64,000 nt of DNA, from the NCBI RefSeq assembly GCF_016745395.1, contig NZ_JAERVJ010000001.1, positions 868,001-932,000 on the forward strand. The letters run 5' to 3'. The stretch comes from Methylocystis sp. Sn-Cys. GTDB taxonomy: Bacteria > Pseudomonadota > Alphaproteobacteria > Rhizobiales > Beijerinckiaceae. The translations under genes were made by a program, and so were the position numbers. A model generated the notes under the pieces. That model saw only the letters and a list, made by a program, of their open reading frames with translations, ran no database searches and was not told where the DNA came from. Numbering within the stretch: the first letter of the stretch is position 1; every line of letters starts with the position of its first letter. Positions 1 to 9,276 of the stretch are shown here, in pieces.

Positions 1-1
1 C

Positions 2-37
2 GAGCGGAGCCGCGGCCTGGCCGGGCTCGACGCCTAA
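2..37 (+). CDS. possible C-terminal tail of a gene cut by the window edge
   Basis: One frame reads through the first bases and ends at TAA (35-37), giving a short tail ending in GLAGLDA. Nothing in it identifies a family, and it is too short to prove coding. It is listed only because an upstream gene could end here, just before a repeat-filled gap. Confidence 0.25.
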   Translation, partial: ERSRGLAGLDA

Positions 38-105
38 TCCCTAGGCGGCTTCTACACTATGCGGAAGGCGCAAGGAAGGGGCGACGTTTATGTGACGGTT
101 GGCTT

Positions 106-258
106 GCCCTCATCCGACCCTCGCTGACGCGAGGGCCACCTTCTCCCGCTGGCGGGAGAAGGGAGAGCCCGCTGATTTTGGATCACAAATGCGGGAGCCA
201 GTCTCCTTCTCCCGCGCGCGGGAGAAGGTGGCCCCGCGAAGCGGGGTCGGATGAGGGC
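106..258. repeat. long palindromic intergenic repeat, family A
   Basis: The unit opens with GCCCTCATCCGACC and closes with its inverted partner GGTCGGATGAGGGC. Inside are two CTTCTCCCG...CGGGAGAAG hairpins and a shared core TTTTGGATCACAAAT. A second copy with the same architecture lies at 8426-8580. It is a dispersed non-coding repeat able to fold into a long stem. No gene is seen between about 38 and 320. Confidence 0.8.
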
Positions 259-320
259 TTACGGCCCAACAAAAAAGCGGGCCGCTCGGGCCCGCTTCTC
301 GATTTCTCCGGCGTTCCAGC

Positions 321-788
321 TCAGTAGAGATTGCCGTCCTGGCCTTTCCACTGGCCGCCGCTCTGGTCGAAACGCGTCTCGTCCTTGAACTCGACGACCT
401 TGCCGGGCTCGATATACTGCTTTTCCTTGATCATCTGGTTCTGGACGGTGGTCGAATAATAGGTGCTCGCCGAGCAGCCTTGCTTCACCTGGCCGGGGCT
501 GTCGGGCTTGCATTCCAGATTGGCGCCCTTGGGGAAGCGCACACTTGCGGTAAAGTAGAATTCATAGCCCTTGTGACCCGCGCCCTCGACGTCGAGCGGC
601 CAATAACGGGTGACGTCGAACTTCTCGATGGTCGCGTCCGGGTCGAACCTCTTCTTGATCAGATTTTCGAAAACCTTGCGCGCGTCCTCGGGCTTGGGCT
701 CGCAGTTGAACAGGCAGAAAGCCTTGGCGGGCAGCGCCCCGGCAAAGGCGGCGAACGCCGCCAGCGCGACAATCTTCATAAGCTTCAT
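321..788 (-). CDS. secreted hypothetical protein, 155 aa
   Basis: The product starts [12 protein letters not shown] and has a clear Sec signal peptide ending near PAKA. The mature part begins with [16 protein letters not shown] and is rich in charged residues; four Cys (CLFNC, LECKP, GCSAS) may form disulfides. The upstream GGGAG fits the start at 788 as a ribosome site. The same frame runs on upstream to 1082, but that extension is Arg-rich and not credible. I do not recognise the family. It lies divergent to leuB and probably acts in the periplasm. Confidence 0.7.
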   Translation of the reverse strand: MKLMKIVALAAFAAFAGALPAKAFCLFNCEPKPEDARKVFENLIKKRFDPDATIEKFDVTRYWPLDVEGAGHKGYEFYFTASVRFPKGANLECKPDSPGQVKQGCSASTYYSTTVQNQMIKEKQYIEPGKVVEFKDETRFDQSGGQWKGQDGNLY

Positions 789-1080
789 GAGTAGCGTCTC
801 CCTCGTTCCGCCCTCGGCGTTGCGAACGATCGACGCTCGTTTAGCGCGCTTTCGGCTCGGGCGGAATTGCCCAGCAAAAATCGCGCATTGGAAATGGCGT
901 CGACTTCGAACTGCAACGCTTTTGACATTTTTCAAGCTGCACGGCTTCGCCCTTTCCGGCAAGAGCGGCGCGGCCGCGCGAATTGTCGCATGGAATGCCC
1001 GGCGCGTCGCCATGTTGCGCCGCTCGCCCCGCCGCTCTATTGAGCGGCGCAGGCTTCTCGAACGCAAAGAAGAGGGTTTC

Positions 1081-2190
1081 ATGTCCGCCTATAAGCTCCT
1101 GCTCCTGCCCGGCGACGGGATCGGCCCCGAAATCTCCGCCGAGGCCGAGAAGGTGATCGACTTCCTGGGGCAGGCGGGCGTGGCGAAATTCGAGGTGGAG
1201 CGCGGCCTCGTCGGCGGCTCCGCCTATGACGCGCATGGCGTCGCGATCAGCGAGGGCGACATGGCGCTGGCCCAGGCCGCCGACGCCGTGCTGCTGGCCG
1301 CCGTCGGCGGGCCGAAATGGGATGGCGTGCCTTATGACGTGCGCCCGGAGGCGGGCCTCCTGCGCCTGCGCAAGGATCTCGCCCTCTTCGCCAATCTGCG
1401 TCCCGCCATCTGCTATCCGGCGCTCGCCGACGCCTCGTCGCTAAAGCGCGAGCTGGTCGACGGCCTCGACATCATGATCGTGCGCGAGCTCACCGGCGGC
1501 GTCTATTTCGGCGAACCGAAGGAGGTCGTCACCCTCGAGAACGGCGAGAAGCGCGCCGTCGACACGCAGGTCTACACGACTCACGAGATCGAGCGCATTG
1601 GCCGCGTCGCCTTCGAGCTCGCGCGCAAGCGCAACAACAAGGTCACCTCGTCCGAAAAGGCGAATGTGATGAAGTCGGGCCATTTGTGGCGCGAAGTCAT
1701 CACCGCGCTGCACAAGCGCGAATATCCGGACGTGAAGCTCGAGCACATGCTCGCCGACGCGCTCGGCATGCAGCTCGTGCGCTGGCCCAAGCAGTTCGAC
1801 GTCATCTGCACCGACAATCTCTTCGGCGACATGCTGTCGGACGTCGCCTCCATGCTCACCGGCTCGCTCGGCATGCTGCCCTCGGCCTCGCTCGGCGCCG
1901 CCGACGCCAACGGCAAGCGCCACGCCATGTATGAGCCCTGCCACGGCTCGGCGCCGGACATCGCGGGCAAGGGCATCGCCAATCCGATCGCCATGATCGG
2001 CTCGCTCGGCATGGCGCTGCGTTATTCCTTCGACAACGCCAAGGCGGCCGACGCCATCGACAACGCCATCGCCGGCGTGCTCGCCAAGGGCCTGCGCACC
2101 ATCGACATCAAGGGCGAGGCGCCGACCTCCATCTCGACCGCCCAGATGGGCGACGCCATCGTGGCCGAGCTGAAGACGATCCTGGCGTAA
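1081..2190 (+). CDS. leuB: 3-isopropylmalate dehydrogenase
   Basis: It oxidises and decarboxylates (2R,3S)-3-isopropylmalate to 2-oxoisocaproate with NAD+, the third step of leucine synthesis in the cytosol. The 369 aa product has the family length. It begins [12 protein letters not shown] (nucleotide-site start) and carries the signature around [18 protein letters not shown]. The ATG at 1081 follows a GAAGAGGG ribosome site. The open frame continues upstream to 610 but antisense to the secreted protein gene, so the long version is rejected. leuA lies about 22 kb away, so the pathway is split. Confidence 0.96.
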   Translation: MSAYKLLLLPGDGIGPEISAEAEKVIDFLGQAGVAKFEVERGLVGGSAYDAHGVAISEGDMALAQAADAVLLAAVGGPKWDGVPYDVRPEAGLLRLRKDLALFANLRPAICYPALADASSLKRELVDGLDIMIVRELTGGVYFGEPKEVVTLENGEKRAVDTQVYTTHEIERIGRVAFELARKRNNKVTSSEKANVMKSGHLWREVITALHKREYPDVKLEHMLADALGMQLVRWPKQFDVICTDNLFGDMLSDVASMLTGSLGMLPSASLGAADANGKRHAMYEPCHGSAPDIAGKGIANPIAMIGSLGMALRYSFDNAKAADAIDNAIAGVLAKGLRTIDIKGEAPTSISTAQMGDAIVAELKTILA

Positions 2191-2207
2191 GAGCCTCGTG
2201 TCGATAA

Positions 2208-2615
2208 TCAGGCGCTCGCCGCGAGATCGGCGAGCGCCTGTTCGATTTTCGGGCCGAGGGTTTTCTCGCGGCTGCCCAATAGGTTTCGAATTTTATCGGC
2301 GAATGTGTTCCGGCCGGCGATCATGCAATCGACAAAGGTTTGCCCGCCCTCTGGATGCAGTCCTACCGTCGCGACGCTTTCCGTCCTCCCTAAGTCGAGC
2401 CGCAGGACGACAAGCGCGTCGGGGCGGCTTTCGATCACCGCGGCGGCGCCGAGCGCAGACCAGCGCGCGGGATCGCTCGCGAGGTTGAACAGCTTGTGCG
2501 TCCCCGCGTCGATCGCGATCGAGCGCCGCACCATATAGCGGTCGGATTGCAGGATGATCGCGGCGGCCAGTAGGGCCAGCGCGAAATAAAGCAGAACGAG
2601 CCCGACGCCCAGCAT
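2208..2615 (-). CDS. membrane-anchored SRPBCC-like hypothetical protein
   Basis: The 135 aa product has one N-terminal hydrophobic helix (about residues 3-22). A soluble part follows that reads like a START/polyketide-cyclase fold (RSIAIDAG..LFNLASDPARWSAL, then alternating hydrophobic strands). Such proteins bind hydrophobic ligands, but no ligand can be named. It is convergent to leuB and shares its 3' end with the hairpin there. The family call rests on pattern only. Confidence 0.6.
   Translation of the reverse strand: MLGVGLVLLYFALALLAAAIILQSDRYMVRRSIAIDAGTHKLFNLASDPARWSALGAAAVIESRPDALVVLRLDLGRTESVATVGLHPEGGQTFVDCMIAGRNTFADKIRNLLGSREKTLGPKIEQALADLAASA
2209..2251 (+). terminator. candidate terminator after leuB
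   Basis: AGGCGCTCGCC (2210-2220) pairs perfectly with GGCGAGCGCCT (2229-2239), followed by TTCGATTTT. It overlaps the 3' end of the convergent gene at 2208-2615, so the coding end there doubles as the stem. Confidence 0.5.
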
Positions 2616-2728
2616 GATCGCCTCCCTGGCGCGCGCATGGAGGTCAAACTAGCGCTCCTCGGCGAAGCGGCGACTCCACCCATGCGCGGCGCTGTCCTGT
2701 TGCGGGCCAGCGCGCTAAGATCGTCGCG

Positions 2729-3505
2729 ATGCCGACGACGCCCCAGCAAATCGATCTCAATGCCGATCTCGGCGAAGGTTTCGGCCCTTGGCGCATGGGC
2801 GACGACGCCGCCATGCTCGATGTCGTGACCAGCGCCAATGTCGCCTGCGGCTTTCACGCGGGCGACCCCGACATCATGGCCAGAACCTTTGCGCTCGCCC
2901 GGGAGAAGGGCGTCGCGATCGGCGCCCATGTGGGTTTTCCTGATCTCGCCGGCTTCGGGCGCCGCCCGATGGCGATGACGCCTAAGGAGATCGAGCATGC
3001 GGTCGCCTATCAGATCGGCGCCGCGCAGGCGCTCGCCGCCTATGCGGGCCATCGCATCGCTTATGTGAAGGCGCATGGCGCGCTGGCGAATATTGCGGAG
3101 AAGGATGCTGATGTCGCCGACGCTCTGGCGCGGGCGACGCGCGCGGTCGATCCTTCGCTGACTCTTCTGGCCATTGCGCTTTCCGAACAGACGCGGGCGG
3201 GCGAGCGGGCGGGCTTGCAGATCGCCCATGAGATATTCGCCGACCGCGCCTATCTCGACGACGCAAGGCTGCAACCGCGCGCCGAGCCCGGCGCGGTGAT
3301 CTCAGATTGCGACGCGGCGATTGCGCGCCTGCGCGAGATGCTGAAAGAGGGCGCCCTCGTCACGGTCAGCGGCAAACGCCTGCTCACGCAGATCGACTCC
3401 GTCTGCGTGCATGGCGATACGCCCCATGCGGTGGAGATGGCGCGACGCCTGCGCGCGGCGCTGGCGCAAGACGGGTTCCGGCTGCGGCCCTTCGTCGAGG
3501 GCTGA
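2729..3505 (+). CDS. pxpA: 5-oxoprolinase subunit A (LamB/YcsF family)
   Basis: PxpA works with PxpB and PxpC in ATP-dependent opening of 5-oxoproline to glutamate, which clears a damage product of glutamine and glutathione metabolism. The 258 aa protein has the family hallmarks LNADLGEGFG (residues 10-19), ACGFHAGDP (39-47) and YVKAHGALAN. It is first of three genes in the order A-B-C. The next gene starts one base after its stop, so translation is probably coupled. Confidence 0.93.
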   Translation: MPTTPQQIDLNADLGEGFGPWRMGDDAAMLDVVTSANVACGFHAGDPDIMARTFALAREKGVAIGAHVGFPDLAGFGRRPMAMTPKEIEHAVAYQIGAAQALAAYAGHRIAYVKAHGALANIAEKDADVADALARATRAVDPSLTLLAIALSEQTRAGERAGLQIAHEIFADRAYLDDARLQPRAEPGAVISDCDAAIARLREMLKEGALVTVSGKRLLTQIDSVCVHGDTPHAVEMARRLRAALAQDGFRLRPFVEG

Positions 3506-3506
3506 G

Positions 3507-4292
3507 ATGCGCTACGACCCTCCGCGCTTTCTCGACCAGGGCGAAGCGGCGTTGACAGTGGAGTTCGGCGACGCCGTCGACGCCGAGCTCAATGCGCTGG
3601 TCCTTGCCCTCGACGGCGCTTTTCTCCAAGAGGGTTTGCAGGGCGTGCGGGAAACCACGCCCACTTACCGTTCCCTGCTCGTGCATTACGAGCCGTTGGA
3701 GATTTCACGGCAGGCGCTCATCGGCTGGATCGAGCAGCGCCTTCCCGTCATTGCGAGCGAAGCGAAGCAATCCAGAACCGCCTCGACAGCGCTGGATTGC
3801 TTCGTCGCAGGCGCTCCTCGCAATGACGGGGGGGCATGGGTCATCCCGTGTTGCTACGATCCTGCCATTGCCGAGGACATTGAAGATGCGGGGTCGATTC
3901 TCGGTCTCTCCCCGTCGTCGCTCGCCGAAAAACACGCGGCGGCGGACTACCGCGCCTTTATGTATGGCTTCGCGCCGGGCTGGTGCTATCTCGGTGGCCT
4001 GCCAGAGGCGCTCGCCATCCCGCGCCGCTTAGCGCCGCGTGGCTCCACGCCCGAGGGCGCCGTGCTGATCGGGGGCGGATTGTCCCTCATCGCGACCAAC
4101 CCGATGCCGACCGGCTGGTATGTCATCGGCCGCACGCCGGAACGGCTGTTTTCGCTCACCCGCGACCCGCCTTTCCTCATCGCGCCGGGGGAAACGCTGC
4201 GTTTCGAACCCATCGACGCCGCGACTTTCGCGGTGCTCGACGCCCGCGCGGCGCAGGGTGAAATCCTCGCGCGGCGCGAGGGGAGGGCGTGA
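3507..4292 (+). CDS. pxpB: 5-oxoprolinase subunit B with in-frame repeat insertion
   Basis: KipI-like subunit of the PxpABC 5-oxoprolinase. The 261 aa product has the conserved C-terminal half (YRAFMYGFAPGWCYLGGLP, PRGSTPEGAVLIGGG). Residues about 80-108 are not part of the family: they are a translated copy of an intergenic palindromic repeat (VIASEAKQS..DCFVAGAPRNDGG) that keeps the frame. Without it the protein would be about the usual 230 aa. The insert lies between the N-terminal domain and the cyclophilin-like domain, so function may survive. Its end overlaps the GTG start of pxpC. Confidence 0.9.
   Translation: MRYDPPRFLDQGEAALTVEFGDAVDAELNALVLALDGAFLQEGLQGVRETTPTYRSLLVHYEPLEISRQALIGWIEQRLPVIASEAKQSRTASTALDCFVAGAPRNDGGAWVIPCCYDPAIAEDIEDAGSILGLSPSSLAEKHAAADYRAFMYGFAPGWCYLGGLPEALAIPRRLAPRGSTPEGAVLIGGGLSLIATNPMPTGWYVIGRTPERLFSLTRDPPFLIAPGETLRFEPIDAATFAVLDARAAQGEILARREGRA
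3746..3830. repeat. palindromic repeat, family B, inside pxpB
   Basis: CGTCATTGCGAGCGAAGCGA at the left pairs with the inverted CTCCTCGCAATGACGG at the right, with GCAATCC...GGATTGC nested inside. A near-identical intergenic copy sits at 5307-5388. Here the element lies within an open reading frame and is translated. Confidence 0.9.
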
Positions 4293-5287
4293 GCGCGCGG
4301 CTGCGGATACGCGCCGCCGGGCCGGGCGTCACCGTGCAGGACGCGGGTCGTTTCGGCTATTCGCGCTTTGGCGTCACGCCCGCAGGCCCGATGGACGAAG
4401 CCGCTTTCCTCATGGCAACCCGCGCCGTCGGCGCCGCTGCGGCAATCGAAGTCTCGCTCGGCGGCGTCACCCTGGAGAGTGAAGGCGCGTCGCTGGCGGT
4501 CGCCATTGCTGGCGGCGCCTTCGACATCCGACTCGATGCGGACAAGCTCCCGCCCGCCTGCCTCATTGCGCTGGCGCCCGGCGCGCGACTGGCGATACGC
4601 GCGGGCGGCTCTGGCGCCTGGTGCTATGTGGCCGTCGGCGCGCGCTTCGATCTGCCCTTGGCGCTTGGGTCGCTGTCGACCCACGCCCGCTCGGGCATCG
4701 GCCCCAAGCCGCTCGCAGCCGGGGACGCCCTAAGGCTTCTCGACGTTGCGCCTGCGCCGCAGGGCGCGCAAGCGATCGACGCGCCCTGGCTCGCGCGCGA
4801 CGACGCGCCGATCCGCGTGATGTTCGGCCCGCAGGATGATTATTTCACGCCCGAGGCGATCGAGGCTCTTCTTTCGTGTGAGTGGCGGGTCGGCGCGCGC
4901 AGCGACCGCATGGCCTATGCGCTGGAGGGGCCGAAACTTTCCCATTCGCGCGGCCACGACATCGTATCCGACGGCGCGGCCATTGGCGCCATTCAAATTC
5001 CCGGCTCCGGCGCGCCATTTGTCTTGATGGCCGACCGCCAACCGACCGGCGGCTACCCCAAGATCGCGACGGTCATCGGCGCCGACCTCGGGCGGCTGGC
5101 GCAATTGCGCCCCGGGGAGACCCTGCGGTTCACGAAGGTGGGGTGGGCGGAAGCCGTCGCTGCGCGGGCGGCGCTTAAAAATAAATTGGCGGCGGGAGCG
5201 GTTTTGACGCCCCTCGCCGCCGAGGTCTCGACGGAGAAGCTGCTTGCCGTGAATTTGATTGGCGGGGTCGTGAGCGGGCGGGAGTGA
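4289..5287 (+). CDS. pxpC: 5-oxoprolinase subunit C
   Basis: Biotin-dependent-carboxyltransferase-like (AHS2/KipA) subunit that completes PxpABC. The 332 aa product has the family N-terminus GPGVTVQDAGRFGYSRFG (residues 11-28) and the late motif MADRQPTGGYPKIATVIGAD. It uses a GTG start that overlaps the pxpB stop (GTGA), typical of coupled translation. A family B repeat follows 20 bp after the stop. Confidence 0.93.
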   Translation: MSARLRIRAAGPGVTVQDAGRFGYSRFGVTPAGPMDEAAFLMATRAVGAAAAIEVSLGGVTLESEGASLAVAIAGGAFDIRLDADKLPPACLIALAPGARLAIRAGGSGAWCYVAVGARFDLPLALGSLSTHARSGIGPKPLAAGDALRLLDVAPAPQGAQAIDAPWLARDDAPIRVMFGPQDDYFTPEAIEALLSCEWRVGARSDRMAYALEGPKLSHSRGHDIVSDGAAIGAIQIPGSGAPFVLMADRQPTGGYPKIATVIGADLGRLAQLRPGETLRFTKVGWAEAVAARAALKNKLAAGAVLTPLAAEVSTEKLLAVNLIGGVVSGRE

Positions 5288-5306
5288 AACGGGGGCCGCC
5301 CAGCGC

Positions 5307-5388
5307 CGTCATTGCGAGCGAAGCGAAGCAATCCAGGGCCGTGATGTGGCTCTGGATTGCTTCGTCGCTTCGCTCCTCGCAATGACGG
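5307..5388. repeat. palindromic repeat, family B, intergenic
   Basis: Same ends as the copy inside pxpB (CGTCATTGCGAGCG...CGCAATGACGG) with a different loop centre. It fills the gap between pxpC and the convergent membrane gene and may act as a bidirectional transcription stop. Confidence 0.85.
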
Positions 5389-5405
5389 TGGGCTTCATCG
5401 GGCTG

Positions 5406-6221
5406 TTACTCCGCCGGCTCCTTGACCAGCGTGGCATTCTCCTCCGCCGCCACGACGGGCGTCTGCGCGGCCTTGCGCGCCTTCCGCCATTTCCACAGCA
5501 TCATCCACCAGGGATCGCCGACATGCAGATGGTAGCGCAGCGGCGTCTTGATGATGGCGAGCACCAGGCCGATCGAGAACAGGCACCAGACCGCCGGCCA
5601 TTCATTGATGTTGCTCGTCGTGAGCCCGGCCAGGAACGGGCCCGCCACCCAGGAGAACAGGATGAAGCGCCAGCTTCCGTAGAGCGAGGGAATGAAGAAG
5701 GCCATCATCGGATAGCCGATAAAGCCGCGACCAAGCCACGCGTCGCCGGCCATGGAATTGCCGATGCCGTTCGTCGGCAGCAGCCAGGCGATGTGCCATT
5801 CGCCCTTCACCGTGCAGAGCACATCGCCGCAAAGCGGACGGCCGACGGCGCAATGGCCGGCCCAGGCGAAGGGATAAAGCTGGATCAGCATGAGGATCGC
5901 CGCGACGAAACAGCCGAAATAGGCCCAGGGCGCGATGATCCGGGCGCTGTCCTTCGGCATGAAATACAGCGCCACGGCGTTGATGAAGAAGGGCTGGAAG
6001 GTGATGTGCAGATAACCGAACAGGGTCATCACCTGATTTAGTGGCGAGTCGCATTGGTTGAGCACCGAATAGGCGACCGCCTGCAGCGACTCCATGCTCG
6101 CGAAGTAGAGAAGGCATACCCATAGCGCGAGCGGCTCGGGGTTCTTTTTGAGCGCGGAATAGGCCGCGCCGGCGATGCCAGTCGCCGCCAAGACAGTAGA
6201 AGCTTCCCCACTCCAGCACAT
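5406..6221 (-). CDS. polytopic membrane protein, DUF5765-like
   Basis: The 271 aa product starts MCWSGEAS and has several hydrophobic helices spread from residue 8 to about 225, then a charged cytosolic tail. Conserved-looking features include QCDSPLNQ, a Cys-rich loop (GHCAVGRPLCGDVLC) and a late HVGDPWWMMLWK stretch. The start and layout resemble the DUF5765 family, whose role is unknown. It stands alone, convergent with pxpC. Confidence 0.65.
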   Translation of the reverse strand: MCWSGEASTVLAATGIAGAAYSALKKNPEPLALWVCLLYFASMESLQAVAYSVLNQCDSPLNQVMTLFGYLHITFQPFFINAVALYFMPKDSARIIAPWAYFGCFVAAILMLIQLYPFAWAGHCAVGRPLCGDVLCTVKGEWHIAWLLPTNGIGNSMAGDAWLGRGFIGYPMMAFFIPSLYGSWRFILFSWVAGPFLAGLTTSNINEWPAVWCLFSIGLVLAIIKTPLRYHLHVGDPWWMMLWKWRKARKAAQTPVVAAEENATLVKEPAE

Positions 6222-6305
6222 GGGCGCGGTTTCCTCGTGAAATGTTGTTATGCGCCCCGATACACTATCCCGCGGCCTGCAAAAAGCCCCGCTCTCGGAC
6301 TCGCC

Positions 6306-6743
6306 TCAAGCGAGCGGGATCTGGCCCGGCTCGGCGATCTCGAAATGGGCGAATTCGAAGCCCGGCGCGACCGTGCAGCCGACAAGCGTCCAGGCGCCGA
6401 GGCTCTCGGCCGATTGCCAGACCCCCGCCGGCACAATACCCTGCGGGCGCTCGCCGCCCAGGAGATCAGCGCCGAGCCGTATGGCGGTGCGGGCGCCGTT
6501 TTCGAACAGCGAGAGCGCCAAGGGCGCGCCGGCGTGCCAATGCCAGATTTCGGCGGCGTCGACCCGGTGCCAGGCCGAGATTTGCCCGGCCGGCAGCAGA
6601 TAGTAAATTGCGGTCGAGGCCGACCGGCCGTCGATGATGCGTGGATCGCGGAAGGTCTCGCGGTAGAAGCCGCCTTCCGGATGCGGGGCGAGATCGAGCA
6701 GCCGCGCGACCTCTTCCGCCGAGAGGCGATCGTGCCCGCTCAT
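6306..6743 (-). CDS. cupin protein, DUF985 family
   Basis: 145 aa single-domain cupin. It has the DUF985 start (LAPHPEGGFYRETFR), a YYLLPAGQISAWHRVDAAEIWH core holding the likely metal/ligand residues, and a final GCTVAPGFEFAHFE strand. Family members bind small ligands, but the reaction is not established. Its start overlaps the stop of gloB by 4 bp on the same strand, so the two are co-transcribed and translationally coupled. Confidence 0.85.
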   Translation of the reverse strand: MSGHDRLSAEEVARLLDLAPHPEGGFYRETFRDPRIIDGRSASTAIYYLLPAGQISAWHRVDAAEIWHWHAGAPLALSLFENGARTAIRLGADLLGGERPQGIVPAGVWQSAESLGAWTLVGCTVAPGFEFAHFEIAEPGQIPLA

Positions 6744-7516
6744 CCGGCGAAACTGTTTTTGCGTTCGCGCATCGTGGCGAAAACGGCAAAGGGATCGGCG
6801 CCGGCCATGCCCATCGCCGCCTTCACCTTCGGGTCTTCGGCGCGCAGGAAGGGATTGGTCGCGTTTTCGAGAGCCACCGTCGAGGGCAGGGTGAACTTGC
6901 CGGCCGCGCGCAATTGCGCGACTTCCTCGATCCGGTCCCGCAAGGCGGGGTTTTCAGGATCGACCGTGACGGCAAAGCGGCCATTCGCCTGGGTGTATTC
7001 GTGGCCACAATAAACGCGGGTCTCGCTTGGCAGATTGGCGATCCTTTCGAGGGAGTGGCGCATTTGCGCCATCGTGCCGTCGAAAACGCGCCCGCAGCCC
7101 AATGAAAACAGCGTGTCGCCGACGAAAACCGCCGCATCGTCGGGGAAATAATAGCAGACATGCCCCGATGTATGGCCGGGCGTGGCGATGATCTGCGCGC
7201 GGGAGGCGCCGAGTTGCACGCTGTCGCCGTCCGAGACAGCCTGGTCGAGCGGCGGCAGGCGATGCGCGTCCTTGGCGGAGCCGACGATCTTCATGCCGGG
7301 AAAACGCTTTTTCAGCACGTCCCAGCCCTCGATATGGTCGAGATGGTGATGGGTGATGAGAAGATGGGTGAGCGGCCAGCCGCGCCGCTCGGCCTCAGCA
7401 GCAATGGCCTCGCCTTCGGGCGCGTCGATGCTGGCGGTCGCGCCGGTCTCGCGATCATGGACCAGCAGGCCGAAATTGTCGGTGAGGCAAATGAATTGGT
7501 CGACCTCTATAGACAT
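6740..7516 (-). CDS. gloB: hydroxyacylglutathione hydrolase (glyoxalase II)
   Basis: Hydrolyses S-lactoylglutathione to glutathione and D-lactate, the second step of methylglyoxal detoxification in the cytosol. The 258 aa length is normal. The metallo-beta-lactamase motif THHHLDH (residues 55-61) supplies H56, H58, D60 and H61 for the binuclear metal site; TPGHTSGHVCYY, a later VGDTLF and CGHEYT add further ligands. It leads a two-gene operon with the cupin and is divergent from the methyltransferase gene. Confidence 0.95.
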   Translation of the reverse strand: MSIEVDQFICLTDNFGLLVHDRETGATASIDAPEGEAIAAEAERRGWPLTHLLITHHHLDHIEGWDVLKKRFPGMKIVGSAKDAHRLPPLDQAVSDGDSVQLGASRAQIIATPGHTSGHVCYYFPDDAAVFVGDTLFSLGCGRVFDGTMAQMRHSLERIANLPSETRVYCGHEYTQANGRFAVTVDPENPALRDRIEEVAQLRAAGKFTLPSTVALENATNPFLRAEDPKVKAAMGMAGADPFAVFATMRERKNSFAG

Positions 7517-7671
7517 CGTTTTCCCCCGCGAGCGAACCTTGCCGAAACAGCCGGCAGGAAGTCGCTCCGCTATGTTGGATAGCGCTGGTCGCGGCCATCA
7601 TACCGCTTGCAAGCAAAAATGCGACCGGCGGCTCCCTTGCGCCTTCGCGCGAATAAGGGGATGATCCGGCC

Positions 7672-8418
7672 ATGGCGCTGGACGTGGTCGAGCTGCGGGC
7701 CTTTTACGAAACCGCTTTGGGCGAGGTCGCCCGCCGCGTCGTCGGGCGTCTGCTGCGCGCGCGCTGGGACGACCATGTCGGCCTGCGCGTGCTCGGCATG
7801 GGCTATGCGCCGCCCTATCTCGACAATTTCCGCGAGAAAGCCCAGCGCGTGCTGGCCTTCATGCCGGCGACCCAGGGCGTGATGCATTGGCCGCTCGACG
7901 GCCGCTCGGCGACGGCGCTGGTCGAGGCTTCCATGACGCCGCTGCCCGACGCCAGCATGGATCGTATCCTGCTGGTGCATGCGCTGGAGGTCGAGGAGCA
8001 TCCGCAGGATTTGCTCGACGAGGTCTGGCGCATTCTGGCGCCCGGCGGGCGGGTGGTGATCGTCGCGCCGAGCCGCACCGGCCTCTGGGCGCGGCTCGAC
8101 ACCACGCCCTTCGGCCATGGCCATCCCTATTCGCGCGGCCAGTTGCAGACTTTGCTGCAAGAGGCGCAATTCCTGCCGGTTTTCTGGGGCGAGGCGCTCT
8201 ACGTGCCACCCTTCCAGCGCGTGACGCTGCTGCGCTCGGCCCCCGCCTTCGAGCGCATCGCCGGGCGTTTTTCGCTGCCCGGCGGCGGCGTGCATGTGGT
8301 GGAGGCGACGAAGCAGCTCTACCGCCCGATCGTCCGCCGCGCGGTGCGGCGGATTCCGCGATTCGCGGAGCCGGTGCTGGAACCGGCGCTGGAGCCGGAT
8401 GGGGCAGAGCCGGCGTGA
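7672..8418 (+). CDS. class I SAM-dependent methyltransferase
   Basis: 248 aa protein of the methyltransferase type 11 kind. VLGMGYAPPYL resembles the SAM-binding glycine motif, MDRILLVHALEVEEHP is the post-II acidic region, and EVWRILAPGGRVVIVAPSR is the classic motif III. The substrate is unknown. It is divergent from gloB, a pairing common in alphaproteobacteria. Confidence 0.85.
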   Translation: MALDVVELRAFYETALGEVARRVVGRLLRARWDDHVGLRVLGMGYAPPYLDNFREKAQRVLAFMPATQGVMHWPLDGRSATALVEASMTPLPDASMDRILLVHALEVEEHPQDLLDEVWRILAPGGRVVIVAPSRTGLWARLDTTPFGHGHPYSRGQLQTLLQEAQFLPVFWGEALYVPPFQRVTLLRSAPAFERIAGRFSLPGGGVHVVEATKQLYRPIVRRAVRRIPRFAEPVLEPALEPDGAEPA

Positions 8419-8425
8419 CGCGTAG

Positions 8426-8580
8426 GCCCTCATCCGACCCCTGCTAACGCAGGGGCCACCTTCTCCCGCGTGCGGGAGAAGGGGAAGAACCTCTCGGTTT
8501 TGGATCACAAATATTGGGACGCGATTCCTTCTCCCGTTTACGGGAGAAGGTGGCCCCGCGAAGCGGGGTCGGATGAGGGC
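8426..8580. repeat. long palindromic intergenic repeat, family A
   Basis: Same layout as 106-258: outer GCCCTCATCCGACC/GGTCGGATGAGGGC, inner CTTCTCCCG hairpins and the TTTTGGATCACAAAT core. It sits between convergent genes. Confidence 0.85.
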
Positions 8581-8589
8581 GCGCCCCGC

Positions 8590-9276
8590 CTACCGCCGCC
8601 CGTATTCCACCTTCACCCCAAAAGCCTGCGCCAGAAACAGCGCCCCATGGATCAGCCCGGCGTTGTCGATGCCGTGGCCCAGGCCGGCGGACATATGCCA
8701 TTGCGCCGGCACGCTCATGTCGGCGAGCGAATTGGCCGATAGCATCATGGCGTCCACGGGGATGAGGTCATCCTCTTCGCCATGCACGAGCAGCACGGAA
8801 GGCGGCGGGTTCTGCGGCGGCCGTTCGGCCCCCGGCTGGTTGGGGCCGAGCACCAGAATGCCGGAATAGCCGAGAATGGCGCGCGGCGCCTTGGGGCGGC
8901 GCAGGCCGGTATGCAGGGCCATCATCGTGCCCTGGCTGAACCCGACCAGCGCCAGCGAGCGCTCGTCGAAGCCGCGCTTTTCGAGCTCCGAGTCGAGAAA
9001 GGCGTCGAGCGTCGGACGGGCGGAGATCACGCCGCGCCAGCGCTCGTCGGGGTCGCGCATGGTGAGCGGAAACCATTGCCGCCCCATGGGCGACATGGCG
9101 CAGCGCTCGGGCGCATGGGGGGCGATGAAATCCGCGTCGGGCAGGAAGGAGCGCCATTGGCGCCCGATCTCGATGAGATCGGCGCCATCCGCTCCAAAGC
9201 CATGCAGGAAGACGACAAGCTGGCGGGCCTTGCCCGACTTCGCCCCAACTCTCGGACCGTCGATCGCTGCTGCCAT
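8590..9276 (-). CDS. alpha/beta hydrolase, carboxylesterase/phospholipase family (YpfH-like)
   Basis: 228 aa esterase of the Abhydrolase_2 family. It has the oxyanion region VVFLHGFGADG (21-31), nucleophile S114 in GFSQG, an acid at D169 or D170 in HGEEDD and H201 in GLGHG. No signal peptide is visible, so it is cytosolic. The natural ester is unknown. The gene is preceded on its strand by a 500 bp gap. Confidence 0.9.
   Translation of the reverse strand: MAAAIDGPRVGAKSGKARQLVVFLHGFGADGADLIEIGRQWRSFLPDADFIAPHAPERCAMSPMGRQWFPLTMRDPDERWRGVISARPTLDAFLDSELEKRGFDERSLALVGFSQGTMMALHTGLRRPKAPRAILGYSGILVLGPNQPGAERPPQNPPPSVLLVHGEEDDLIPVDAMMLSANSLADMSVPAQWHMSAGLGHGIDNAGLIHGALFLAQAFGVKVEYGRR

Noticed and set aside
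610-1080. Long N-terminal extension of leuB
   Set aside because: Overlaps the divergent secreted-protein gene and is not part of the LeuB family; the ATG at 1081 has the ribosome site.
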